Shown piece by piece: positions 53,015 through 61,871 of a stretch of 64,000 bases of DNA. The DNA is from Desulfopila sp. IMCC35008 (lineage in GTDB: Bacteria > Desulfobacterota > Desulfobulbia > Desulfobulbales > Desulfocapsaceae): the NCBI RefSeq assembly GCF_010646885.2, contig NZ_CP050700.1:2506501-2570500 (forward strand). Direction: 5' to 3'. Numbering within the stretch: position 1 is the stretch's first letter; each line of letters opens with the position of its first letter. The notes beneath the pieces are model-generated. The model did no database searches. It saw nothing but the letters and a program-made list of their open reading frames with translations, and had not been told where the DNA came from. The translations under genes were made by a program, and so were the position numbers.

Positions 53015-54271
53015 ATGCCGCTGTCATCATCTTTTGCAGACAGGTTATATCCTGCCCTTCCACAAATATGCGATCATTATGGAACACCTTTTCATATCTA
53101 TGATGAAGAAGGTATCCGGGAAACCTGCAGGCAACTACGCAACGCCTTTTCCGGCATCGATAATTTTCGTGAATTCTATGCCGTAAAGGCCTTACCAAAC
53201 CCTGCTATTCTAAAAATAATGAAAGACATGGGATTTGGTTTTGACTGCAGTTCCAACACCGAATTGATTCTTTCCAGACAGGCAGGCGGTCGGGGTGAAG
53301 AGATCATGTTCACCTCTAATAATACTGGTTCCGATGAATTTGAAACAGCCTTTGCAGATGGCGGCTGCATTCTCAATCTCGATGATATATCTCTTCTTCC
53401 AAAGGTTACGGCAGTACCGGACCTTATCTGTTTTCGCTATAACCCAGGCGCAAGGCGTAGCGGCAACGACATCATTGGCACTCCGACAGAATCTAAGTAT
53501 GGTGTAAGCCATGAGCAAATAGTGGAAGCCTACAGACAGGCAAAAGCGCGAGGGGCTACACGTTTTGGCCTTCATACCATGCTCGCTTCAAACGAACTCC
53601 AGTACAGTTACATGGTCCAGACAGCAGAAATGCTGCTGGAACTTGTAGAAGAAATCTCTACAGAGCTCGATATCACATTTGAATTTATCAACATTGGTGG
53701 TGGTCTTGGTATCCCGTATCGACCTGATCAGGAACCGCTTAACCTTGAAGCGATGGGAGCCGAAATTACAACACTTTTTGTCAATTTCAAAAGTCGTCAC
53801 GGGTACATGCCCGGACTCTACATGGAAAGCGGTCGTTTTATGACGGGTCCTCACGGTGCTTTAGTCGTCAAAGCAATTAATCGTAAGGATATTTACCGAA
53901 CCTATATCGGGGTTGATGCCTGCATGAGTGCGTTGATGCGGCCCGCGCTCTACGGCGCCTACCACCATATTGAGGTGTATGGCAAAACAGATAACAACAA
54001 GCAGGTTGTCGATGTAGTTGGCTCGCTGTGCGAAAACAATGATAAATTCGCAATTCAAAGAAATCTACCTGTCATTGAAGAAAACGATATCCTGATCATT
54101 CATGACACCGGTGCTCATGGTAGTGCAATGGGCTTCAACTATAATGGAAAGTTACGCCCTAAAGAGCTTCTCCTTTGCAGCGATTCGACTGTGGAATTGA
54201 TCCGTAGGGAAGAAACAAAAGAAGACTATTTCGCAACTTTGAATTTCTCTGCCGATACCATCAAACTGTAG
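53015..54271 (+). CDS. lysA: Diaminopimelate decarboxylase
   Basis: 418 residues, fold-type III PLP enzyme. Schiff-base Lys K58 in FYAVKALPNPAILK, glycine-rich phosphate loop FINIGGGLGIPY, and the active-site Cys region GSLCENNDK. It makes lysine from meso-diaminopimelate in the last step of lysine synthesis. The downstream hairpin 54286-54316 acts as terminator. Upstream Lrp-type regulator is in the same operon. Some relatives act on other amino acids, e.g. ornithine/arginine, but context and motifs favour LysA. Confidence 0.9.
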   Translation: MPLSSSFADRLYPALPQICDHYGTPFHIYDEEGIRETCRQLRNAFSGIDNFREFYAVKALPNPAILKIMKDMGFGFDCSSNTELILSRQAGGRGEEIMFTSNNTGSDEFETAFADGGCILNLDDISLLPKVTAVPDLICFRYNPGARRSGNDIIGTPTESKYGVSHEQIVEAYRQAKARGATRFGLHTMLASNELQYSYMVQTAEMLLELVEEISTELDITFEFINIGGGLGIPYRPDQEPLNLEAMGAEITTLFVNFKSRHGYMPGLYMESGRFMTGPHGALVVKAINRKDIYRTYIGVDACMSALMRPALYGAYHHIEVYGKTDNNKQVVDVVGSLCENNDKFAIQRNLPVIEENDILIIHDTGAHGSAMGFNYNGKLRPKELLLCSDSTVELIRREETKEDYFATLNFSADTIKL

Positions 54272-54285
54272 GCATATTCACACGT

Positions 54286-54316
54286 GCGCGCAGGTATCTC
54301 TACGGTACCTGCGCGC
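54286..54316 (+). terminator. Strong hairpin after lysA
   Basis: GCGCGCAGGTA/TACCTGCGCGC, 11-bp perfect stem, 9-base loop, 15 bases after the stop; the T-rich tail is weak (TCCTCCTTT). Confidence 0.65.
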
Positions 54317-54449
54317 TCCTCCTTTAGAACATTTATCTTGTCAGATCCACCGGTATAATTGCCAAGAACAAAAATACATGATAAAAGCTATCAGGTATAT
54401 GTGAACTTACTCAATCAGTAACGCCAAACAAATGATTTAGCAATAATTC

Positions 54450-56144
54450 ATGCCATACCGACCGGACCCAACCGGGAAGCAAAGCTTTATTCTCTCCCGG
54501 AAATTTCCCTTCTATTTTTTGTTACCTTTAGCGCTCCTGGCATTGTTGCAGCTCCCGGCCAACGGCAACACTCTTCAGATCAGAAAGGCGATGACGAAAT
54601 ACCTTGTCTGCTCGCCACTGAAGACCGTCGATATAACACCAACAAAATCCATCGTCAACAACAGGGCACTCTGCCTCTCCACCATCTATCTATCCGTTAA
54701 CAACTACCCACTCTGGGTAGACGAGGAAGGACCGACAGAAGCCGGATGGGCTATTGTGCATCACCTGCAAAACAGCTCTGACCACGGTCTTAATCCCCGG
54801 AAATACGAAATAGAACAGATAAAGGATGTTTTACCGTCCCAAACTCCTGAAGATCTCGCCCAACTTGAGACACTTCTCACCTTTGGCCTTGTTAAATACC
54901 TCTATGATCTGCATGGAGAAAAGGATCTCCCCATATCTTCTGAGGCAGGGAGAATGATAGGTGAAACGAACAATTCCAAAAACTCTTTTGATCCGGTCAC
55001 ACTGATAAAAAAGTGCCTTGAAGCCGTAGATTTTTTTACATTCCTCAAAAACCAGGCCCCCAGTCACTACCATTACAAGGGATTACAAGAATCCCTAAGA
55101 CTGTATCAGTCTATTGCGGCTGCCGGGGGGTGGCTCCCGATCCCCGAAGGTCCTCCGCTAAAACCAGGTGATAAAGATTCACGAATTAAGGCAGTTAAAC
55201 TCAGACTCCTTAGAACAGACTTACCCCATGACACGCCCCTCCAAAACATAAACTCAAATTACGACGACACCTTGAGAAGAGCGGTATTGCAGTTTCAGGC
55301 ACGGCACAACCTCACGACGGACGGTGTTATCGGTTTAAGAACCCTGGATGCAATGAATATTCCTGTTAGAGACCGGCTTGAAACTGTACGACTCAACCTT
55401 ACTCGCTGGCACCGCCAGGCCCACCAACTCGGCGAGAGATATATCCTTGTCAATATTGCCGACTTCACTCTCAGGGGTATTGTTGATAACGAGACGGTAC
55501 TAGATATTCCAGTTGTTGTCGGAAATTTGCAGAACCAGACACCAATATTCAGTGATCATGTGAAATATCTTGTCTTCAACCCCTACTGGACCATCACGCC
55601 AAGTATTGCAAAAAACGAGCAACTGCCTGCTCTGCGCAAGAATCCATTTCATCTTGTTGAGAGACATATCAGACTGTTTTCAAGCTGGTATGACGATGCT
55701 ATCGAAATGGATTCTACCGAAATCGACTGGTATACGATAACTCCATCGCAAATGTCAGTTTTCAGGCTTCGACAGGACCCTGGTCCCTGGAATAGCCTGG
55801 GAAAATTAAAATTTGTTTTCCCAAACAAACACTCAATTTATTTACACGACACTCCCTCCCAGGATCTTTTCAGTCGTGACCAGAGGTTTTTAAGTCATGG
55901 TTGTATACGCGTATCCGATCCTCCCGCACTGGCATCGTTTATTTTAGACTTTCAACAAAAGAAATTCACACCTGAGATGATCCAGGATCTTTACCTCCAG
56001 AACGAACGAAAGGTTATCCCGCTGGATACCCCCGTACCGGTCCATATCACGTACCAGACCGGTTGGGTTGACAAAGAGGGCCTGATCCATTTTAATAAGG
56101 ACGTTTATGCTCGTGATCAGAAATTATTGCACGCTGTAAATTAA
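54450..56144 (+). CDS. ldtD: L,D-transpeptidase of the YcbB/LdtD type
   Basis: 564 residues. A hydrophobic N-terminal export anchor (FYFLLPLALLALLQL) is followed by a scaffold domain, a peptidoglycan-binding domain (about 235-310; LKPGDKDSRIKAVKLRL, GVIGLRTLDAMN) and a YkuD catalytic domain with the HxGxxR-type motif around SIYLHDTPSQDLF and FLSHGCIRVSDP, whose Cys is the nucleophile. Makes 3-3 cross-links between meso-DAP residues in the periplasm. The downstream neighbour resembles MepK, which cuts such links; this pairing also occurs in E. coli (ycbB-ycbK). Confidence 0.92.
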   Translation: MPYRPDPTGKQSFILSRKFPFYFLLPLALLALLQLPANGNTLQIRKAMTKYLVCSPLKTVDITPTKSIVNNRALCLSTIYLSVNNYPLWVDEEGPTEAGWAIVHHLQNSSDHGLNPRKYEIEQIKDVLPSQTPEDLAQLETLLTFGLVKYLYDLHGEKDLPISSEAGRMIGETNNSKNSFDPVTLIKKCLEAVDFFTFLKNQAPSHYHYKGLQESLRLYQSIAAAGGWLPIPEGPPLKPGDKDSRIKAVKLRLLRTDLPHDTPLQNINSNYDDTLRRAVLQFQARHNLTTDGVIGLRTLDAMNIPVRDRLETVRLNLTRWHRQAHQLGERYILVNIADFTLRGIVDNETVLDIPVVVGNLQNQTPIFSDHVKYLVFNPYWTITPSIAKNEQLPALRKNPFHLVERHIRLFSSWYDDAIEMDSTEIDWYTITPSQMSVFRLRQDPGPWNSLGKLKFVFPNKHSIYLHDTPSQDLFSRDQRFLSHGCIRVSDPPALASFILDFQQKKFTPEMIQDLYLQNERKVIPLDTPVPVHITYQTGWVDKEGLIHFNKDVYARDQKLLHAVN

Positions 56145-56181
56145 CAATAAAGACTTATAGTTAACCGCATCCAGCCAGCAC

Positions 56182-56745
56182 ATGACTGAATTTAAGGGAA
56201 ACGACAAGAGCTTGACTCGCAGGAAATTTCTCATCCATGCCGCCGGCACCGCTCTCGGCGGCCTTGCATTTTGTGCCCCAATGAGCGCCTTAGGCAGCCT
56301 GCCAAGGACTCGAACGTTGTCCTTCTATCACACCCATACAGGGGAAACTTTCGACGTTTCAACTACAAACGGCCACTACACCACCCGGGACCGTAAAAAA
56401 CTTTTCACATTCTTGCGCGACTTCCGGACCGGTGACACGCACCCCATGGACATCAGGTTGTTCAGTACCTTGATGAAAATTCAGGACCTCACCGGAAGCA
56501 ACGGTGTGTACGAAGTAATCTCCGGCTACCGGTCGCCACAAACGAACAACATGCTGCGTTCCAGAAGCAATGGGGTGGCAAAGACCAGTTACCATATGAA
56601 AGGTCAGGCAATAGATATTCGCCTGTCCGATGTTAAAACATCACATCTCAGGGATATTGCCAGGAAACTGCAGACAGGAGGCGTTGGCTACTACAGACGC
56701 TCTGATTTTGTCCATATAGATACCGGGCCCGTTCGCTTCTGGTAA
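56182..56745 (+). CDS. Tat-exported DUF882 / MepK-like endopeptidase
   Basis: 187 residues. The start has a Tat signal (LTRRKFLIHAAGTALGGL). The catalytic domain is the peptidase M15-like DUF882 (YcbK) fold: zinc ligands in VISGYRSPQTN, SYHMKGQAIDIRL (His and Asp) and FVHIDTGPVRFW. E. coli MepK cleaves meso-DAP-meso-DAP 3-3 cross-links in the periplasm, the bond made by the upstream LD-transpeptidase; hence the two likely act as a remodelling pair. The gene gap is 37 bases and no Shine-Dalgarno site stands out. Confidence 0.9.
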   Translation: MTEFKGNDKSLTRRKFLIHAAGTALGGLAFCAPMSALGSLPRTRTLSFYHTHTGETFDVSTTNGHYTTRDRKKLFTFLRDFRTGDTHPMDIRLFSTLMKIQDLTGSNGVYEVISGYRSPQTNNMLRSRSNGVAKTSYHMKGQAIDIRLSDVKTSHLRDIARKLQTGGVGYYRRSDFVHIDTGPVRFW

Positions 56746-56768
56746 TTCAAATCAAACGGGATATTCAA

Positions 56769-58223
56769 TTGCATAAAAAGATCGACATTCATTCCTTTCT
56801 CTTAACAGTTGGTGAATTTGTAAAGGACAAGGATGTCCCCGTGGTTGACTTGATCGCTGTTCAAACTAGGGACCCGTTCAAAGTGCTGGTAGCGACTATT
56901 CTCTCTGCCAGGACCAAGGACGAAACCACCGCTGCCGCCGTTAACAGGTTGTTTAAAAAGGCCTCATCACTTGAACAACTCTCACAACTCACCACAGACG
57001 AAATTGAAAAGCTCATCCACCCTGTGGGTTTTTTCCGCAATAAAGCTGTGTATCTCAATAAACTTCCCACAGCACTTGAAACGTTTGAGGGTAAAGTCCC
57101 GGATACCATACACGAACTTGTGACACTGCCCGGTGTCGGGAGAAAAACCGCTAACCTGGTCAGAAGCGTAGCCTTTGGAAAACCTGCAATTTGCGTGGAT
57201 ACCCATGTCCACCGCATCATGAACATCTGGGGGTATGTTCAAACCGGGACACCTCTGGCAACCGAGATGGCACTTCGCGATATACTGCCTGAAAAATACT
57301 GGCTTACCGTAAATTCTATCCTGGTCGCCTTCGGTCAATCTCTTTGTAAACCAATAGGTCCACAATGTGACATCTGTCCGCTTTCCCCGCAATGTCCCCA
57401 AATAGGGGTTACCCCCAGAATTATAAAAACGAAAAAGAAATCAATCCCGAACAGGCCCACAACTTTCCTGGCATCCTGGAATATCAACGGCCTAAGAGCA
57501 GTAGAAAAAAAAGGGTTCATCGACATTGTCAGGGAGCTTGACTTCGACATCCTGGCGCTTCAGGAAACCAAGGCGCAGCCAGACCAACTCTCTGACAACC
57601 TGAAAAACATTGACGGATATTATTCTTTTTTTCACAGTGCGGAGAAAAAAGGTTATTCCGGCGTTGCAGTGTATAGCCGCAAGGAACCGGTAAACGTCTT
57701 CTACGGATTAGGCAATGAGGAATACGACAGAGAAGGCCGGGTACTCACCCTGGAGTTTGCTGATTACTTCCTGATCAACATATACTTCCCCAATAGCGGT
57801 GAAGGTTTGAAACGGCTTGATTACAAGCTGGCATTTAATAAAGAATTGCTCCGATTTGCTGAAAAGTTACGCAGCAGGAAATGTGTTGTCCTTTGTGGCG
57901 ATTTCAATGTTGCACATAAGCCTATCGACCTCAAAAATCCAGATAAAAACACAAAAAATGCAGGATTCACCCCAGAAGAACGACAGTGGATGGATCGATT
58001 CCTTGAGGCCGGATATCTTGACACGTTCCGTATGTTTAACAACGAGCCGGAACAGTACAGCTGGTGGAGCTACAGGTTTAACGCCAGGGCAAGAAATATA
58101 GGCTGGCGGATAGATTACTTCTGCGTTGACTCTGCAGGGAAAGACAGGATACAGGATGCCCGAATCTTAAATGAAGTAATGGGTTCTGATCACTGCCCCG
58201 TCCTTCTCGAATTCGAGGCATAA
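56769..58223 (+). CDS. Fused endonuclease III (Nth) and exonuclease III (AP endonuclease)
   Basis: 484 residues. Residues about 1-212 are an Nth DNA glycosylase/AP lyase: helix-hairpin-helix LPGVGRKTA with catalytic K126, D144 in VDTHVHR, and 4Fe-4S ligands C193, C200, C203, C209 (Cx6Cx2Cx5C). After a Lys-rich linker (about 213-232), residues 233-484 are an ExoIII/Apn1-like AP endonuclease: SWNINGLR, E266 in LALQETKA, GDFNVAH (Asp/Asn) and the terminal GSDHCPVLL with the catalytic His. One chain would remove an oxidised pyrimidine, nick the abasic site and trim the 3' block, two successive steps of base excision repair. The start is a TTG with a weak upstream site; the frame runs unbroken across the junction. 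Confidence 0.93.
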   Translation: MHKKIDIHSFLLTVGEFVKDKDVPVVDLIAVQTRDPFKVLVATILSARTKDETTAAAVNRLFKKASSLEQLSQLTTDEIEKLIHPVGFFRNKAVYLNKLPTALETFEGKVPDTIHELVTLPGVGRKTANLVRSVAFGKPAICVDTHVHRIMNIWGYVQTGTPLATEMALRDILPEKYWLTVNSILVAFGQSLCKPIGPQCDICPLSPQCPQIGVTPRIIKTKKKSIPNRPTTFLASWNINGLRAVEKKGFIDIVRELDFDILALQETKAQPDQLSDNLKNIDGYYSFFHSAEKKGYSGVAVYSRKEPVNVFYGLGNEEYDREGRVLTLEFADYFLINIYFPNSGEGLKRLDYKLAFNKELLRFAEKLRSRKCVVLCGDFNVAHKPIDLKNPDKNTKNAGFTPEERQWMDRFLEAGYLDTFRMFNNEPEQYSWWSYRFNARARNIGWRIDYFCVDSAGKDRIQDARILNEVMGSDHCPVLLEFEA

Positions 58224-58226
58224 CTC

Positions 58227-60230
58227 ATGGCGGCCAGTTTTTCCCCGACACATTGCCGCATTCTTCCCAGCATCTGTTTTTCCATTTTTCTTTTCTCCCC
58301 CCCTTCCCTTTTTGCAGCCACATCTCCCGAATTAAATAGTACCAGCATCGAATTGACAAGGGGATTTCAGCTTTCCCCGGGTCTCTTGGCAGTACTACTT
58401 GTGATTTTTGGTTCCCTGGTCATTATTGCTACTATTCTGTTTTTGCTCAACAGACGACTGCAAAGGGAAATCCTCGCTCGCAAACAGGCAGAGGACGCTC
58501 TCCTGAAAAGTGAGCTGAAACTTCAGAACTATTTCCGGCAAACTGAGCAGTTCAGTCTTTCTGCTGCTGCGATGTTAACCATCCAGGATGAAAAACAGCT
58601 CTTTTCCGAAATAAGCAACGCCATTGTGGAGCACTCAGATTTCAAACGTGTTCTCATATCCCTGTTCCGGAACGAACCGCCATACAGGGAGCTTATTGGC
58701 TATGCCGGAGTATCAGACGAGATATTGGACAAAGTACGCAAAACCGATCTTGCCAAAAACTGGTACGACAATGTTTTCAGCCTCGGCATTAAAATCGGGA
58801 ACTTCAGTTATTATATACCTTATACTCTAAGCCATATTCTGAACCAGCAGGCAACGATTTATGGTGAAGAAGCCAAACCCGCTGACGAACACCTCTGGCA
58901 TCCCAAAGACAACCTCTTTGTGCGAATGAATGATGAGAACGGTAAATTCCTCGGCATAATTTCAGTCGACACCTCAAAATCGGGTCTTAAACCAACTGCT
59001 GAGATTGTCCGTCCTCTTGAGATTTATGCCAGCCTCATCTCACAGATAATTATTTTACGCAGGGAGTACAGTCGCCGGACAGAACTTGAACATCAGTTGC
59101 GCCATTCCCAGAAAATGGAGGCGCTTGGCAACCTCACAGGGGGTATCGCTCACGATTTCAACAACATACTGGGGATTATTATAGGAAATGCTGAGTTAGC
59201 CCTTATCGATACTCCTGACTGGAATCCGGCCAACCAGAATGTACACGAGATAAAAACTGCAGGGCTCCGTGCCAAGGAAATAATCCAACAACTTATCTCG
59301 TTTAGTCGGAAATCAAGTAAGGAATTGCGGGCCATACAGATATCACCTCTCATTGGCGACACCGTGAAATTGCTGCGCTCCACACTTCCTGCCAATATTA
59401 CCCTTCACTACGAAAACAATACTGACAATTGCGTCATTGCTGCCGACCCTCCTCTCATCTATCAGTTGCTTCACAATCTTTGCACAAACGGCGTTCAGGC
59501 CATCGGTTCCGCTAAAGGCACCCTGACTGTAACTGTAACGGACCAGGATATCTCATCGGTTGAGGGGGAACAGCAGGAAACGAAGCCGGGTACATATATA
59601 AAACTTACAGTCAGGGATTCCGGGCAAGGCATAGCCGCTCATCAGCTCAACAAGATTTTTGATCCCTATTTCACAACCCGCGGACCCGGCGAAGGTTCAG
59701 GACTCGGTCTTACAACGGTTCATGGAATAGTGCAAAGTCATGACGGCTTCGTTACCGTAACCAGCAAACCAGGGGAAGGCAGTGAATTCGTGGTGTATCT
59801 CCCCTGCATTCAAAAAGAAGCTGAGCTCAATGATCAACCAGCGCCCGCCTTATCCAGTAACCAGGTAAAAAACATCCTGGTTATTGATGATGAACCATCT
59901 TTGCTGGCAGTTAACAAGAGTGTACTTGAGCGTTGCGGGTATTCGGTTTTTGCTCAGGAGACCCCTCTATCCGCTCTTGAACTGTTTAAAAAATGTGATC
60001 CGGGCACTTTCGACCTTGTTATAACCGACCTCACGATGCCAGAAATGAATGGTATGGACTTAGCAAAACAAATCCATGAGAGCGACTCTTCAATACCAAT
60101 CTTTCTCTGCACAGGATACAGCGACAAACTCAAACAAAAAGAGATGGCTCAATACGGAATTGTCAACGTTTTCACAAAACCTTTAGACACAGCCAGCTTC
60201 ACCAGGGAAGTACAAAAACTATTATCCTGA
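58227..60230 (+). CDS. Hybrid sensor histidine kinase with receiver domain
   Basis: 667 residues. A signal/transmembrane start and a second helix (LLAVLLVIFGSLVIIATILFLL, about 50-72) are followed by a coiled coil and a GAF-like domain (about 110-280), then HisKA with the phosphorylatable His in GGIAHDFNNILGII, an HATPase with DSGQGI and GEGSGLGL, and a C-terminal receiver (about 550-667; ILVIDDEPS, VITDLTMPEMNG with the phospho-acceptor Asp). It probably relays phosphate to a separate partner. It begins 3 bases after the Nth-ExoIII gene, so it is co-transcribed with DNA repair and cell-wall genes; its signal is unknown. Confidence 0.93.
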   Translation: MAASFSPTHCRILPSICFSIFLFSPPSLFAATSPELNSTSIELTRGFQLSPGLLAVLLVIFGSLVIIATILFLLNRRLQREILARKQAEDALLKSELKLQNYFRQTEQFSLSAAAMLTIQDEKQLFSEISNAIVEHSDFKRVLISLFRNEPPYRELIGYAGVSDEILDKVRKTDLAKNWYDNVFSLGIKIGNFSYYIPYTLSHILNQQATIYGEEAKPADEHLWHPKDNLFVRMNDENGKFLGIISVDTSKSGLKPTAEIVRPLEIYASLISQIIILRREYSRRTELEHQLRHSQKMEALGNLTGGIAHDFNNILGIIIGNAELALIDTPDWNPANQNVHEIKTAGLRAKEIIQQLISFSRKSSKELRAIQISPLIGDTVKLLRSTLPANITLHYENNTDNCVIAADPPLIYQLLHNLCTNGVQAIGSAKGTLTVTVTDQDISSVEGEQQETKPGTYIKLTVRDSGQGIAAHQLNKIFDPYFTTRGPGEGSGLGLTTVHGIVQSHDGFVTVTSKPGEGSEFVVYLPCIQKEAELNDQPAPALSSNQVKNILVIDDEPSLLAVNKSVLERCGYSVFAQETPLSALELFKKCDPGTFDLVITDLTMPEMNGMDLAKQIHESDSSIPIFLCTGYSDKLKQKEMAQYGIVNVFTKPLDTASFTREVQKLLS

Positions 60231-60255
60231 CCCGCTGCACCTCCCGTCCAACACC

Positions 60256-61395
60256 TTACCCCTGAAGCGATGTACTACAGATATCTACCAACCTGTCCTG
60301 TTCATTTGTTTCGATATATTCGAGTAATTTTCGGTGTCCGGCAGGATATGCGAATTCACGTAATTCTGCCATTCCAATCCATCGATATCGATCAGCTGCT
60401 GTCAAAACAGGCTCGCTCTCTCGCTCCAGTTCACAATAATAGCAATAAAGCGTTACCCGGTAATGCATGTACGAATGGGTGACTATCGTAATCTCACCTG
60501 TCACTCGAACACGCAGCCTGGTTTCCTCAAGATATTCACGAACCACTGTCTGTTCAGGATGTTCACCATTTTCCATCTGCCCACCTGGAAACTCCCACAA
60601 ACCTGCCCAGATGTCACCAACCTGCCGTTGCTGAATAAATATCCGTCCCCGATGCACAAGTAGCCCTGTTGCCATCCTGATAGAAACATTCTTTTTCTTC
60701 TTTGTAGAAACAGGACGCTGACTGATAGTTCCCCGCTCAAACGCCAGACAGTGAAATGATATTGGACACTTTGAACACCGTGGATTTCCGGGAATGCAGA
60801 TCAGGCCTCCCAGATCCATCAAGGCCTGATTATAAAACCTCATTTGTCCAGGTACTATCAACTCTTGTGATATTTTATCTATGGCCTTTCTTCCCGGTCC
60901 GCTTTTTACCTGCTTATCGATATCGAAAATCCTGCTGTAAATACGCGCCACATTGGCATCAACTAAAGAGACATCCTTATTGCACGCTATCGAGGATATA
61001 GCCGCAGCGGTGTAAGGACCGACTCCTGGTAAGTCCAGCAACGATACAATATCGCACGGAATTTCTGATCCGTATTGGTTTTTTAGTATACCAGCAGCCC
61101 TATGCAGGTTTCTGGCTCTGGAATAGTAACCAAGCCCTTCCCAATATTTGAGTATTTCCTGTTCGGTTGCTTCAGCCACCGAATCAAGCGTTGGAAACCT
61201 CTGTATCCATTTAGTAAAGTATTGTATTCCTCGTTCCATCTGGGTTTGCTGAAGCATGATCTCCGACACCCAGACATGATATGGATTATAGGTTTTTCTC
61301 CAAGGAAGCACCCTCTTGTTACTTCTGAACCAACAAAGCAATTGTTCCTGAAGCTTGGTATTCTTGTTCATCACAGCTTTACTATTGATTGTCAT
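60256..61395 (-). CDS. mutY: A/G-specific adenine DNA glycosylase MutY
   Basis: 379 residues. Glycosylase domain with LPWRKTYNPYHVWVSEIMLQQTQ (catalytic E45), LPGVGPYTAAAI (helix-hairpin-helix) and D146, then 4Fe-4S ligands C200, C207, C210 and C216. The C-terminal NUDIX-like domain (FPGGQMENGEHPEQTVVREYLEET) reads 8-oxoG. It removes adenine mispaired with 8-oxoguanine. The region near the start has no clear Shine-Dalgarno sequence; M9 is an alternative. Convergent with the hybrid kinase gene and close to another oxidative base-repair gene. Confidence 0.94.
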   Translation of the reverse strand: MTINSKAVMNKNTKLQEQLLCWFRSNKRVLPWRKTYNPYHVWVSEIMLQQTQMERGIQYFTKWIQRFPTLDSVAEATEQEILKYWEGLGYYSRARNLHRAAGILKNQYGSEIPCDIVSLLDLPGVGPYTAAAISSIACNKDVSLVDANVARIYSRIFDIDKQVKSGPGRKAIDKISQELIVPGQMRFYNQALMDLGGLICIPGNPRCSKCPISFHCLAFERGTISQRPVSTKKKKNVSIRMATGLLVHRGRIFIQQRQVGDIWAGLWEFPGGQMENGEHPEQTVVREYLEETRLRVRVTGEITIVTHSYMHYRVTLYCYYCELERESEPVLTAADRYRWIGMAELREFAYPAGHRKLLEYIETNEQDRLVDICSTSLQG

Positions 61396-61871
61396 TTGGA
61401 AATGTTTCTTTCTTCTGCATATTAATGAAAGTCTTTCCCAGAATCATATTCCTATATAATCTGGGGCGAGGCTATTTTTTGGTAAAGATTAACAGATTCC
61501 TTGAAACATCACTAGACAAACCAGTTTTGATCATTTATTGTAGCGGCAGATTTATTATGTTAAACAAGCTAGATATGGCACCTTTAGAAAATTGGTCCCG
61601 TAACAGGACCGCAAAACCGTAAAAAGCCAGAAACAGTGAGGAAATTGCACGCAAGCTGCTCTACTTACGTGCATCTTTATAGATTCATCAGCTGGACAGG
61701 AATCATTCAATTTCAGTTGATAATTCATCAAATGATGGAAAAAAACCGTGCATTGCCGCCGCAAACCCGTATCGTCTCCCCCCCACCGAGACACCCAGGC
61801 TGCACCTGTAACTGACTGCATCGGTTTGAACCATCAAATAACAAGCAGAATCTGCATTTTGTGGAGGAGTA
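61396..61871. other. Intergenic region upstream of the chemoreceptor gene
   Basis: About 475 bases including the divergent promoters of mutY and the chemoreceptor. A short GCAAACC-like string near 61760 is not followed by the other parts of a c-di-GMP riboswitch. No further feature recognised. Confidence 0.4.

Noticed and set aside
61740..61830. Possible c-di-GMP riboswitch before the chemoreceptor
   Set aside because: Only a GCAAACC string is present; the GACGCAAAGC and P2 elements are missing.
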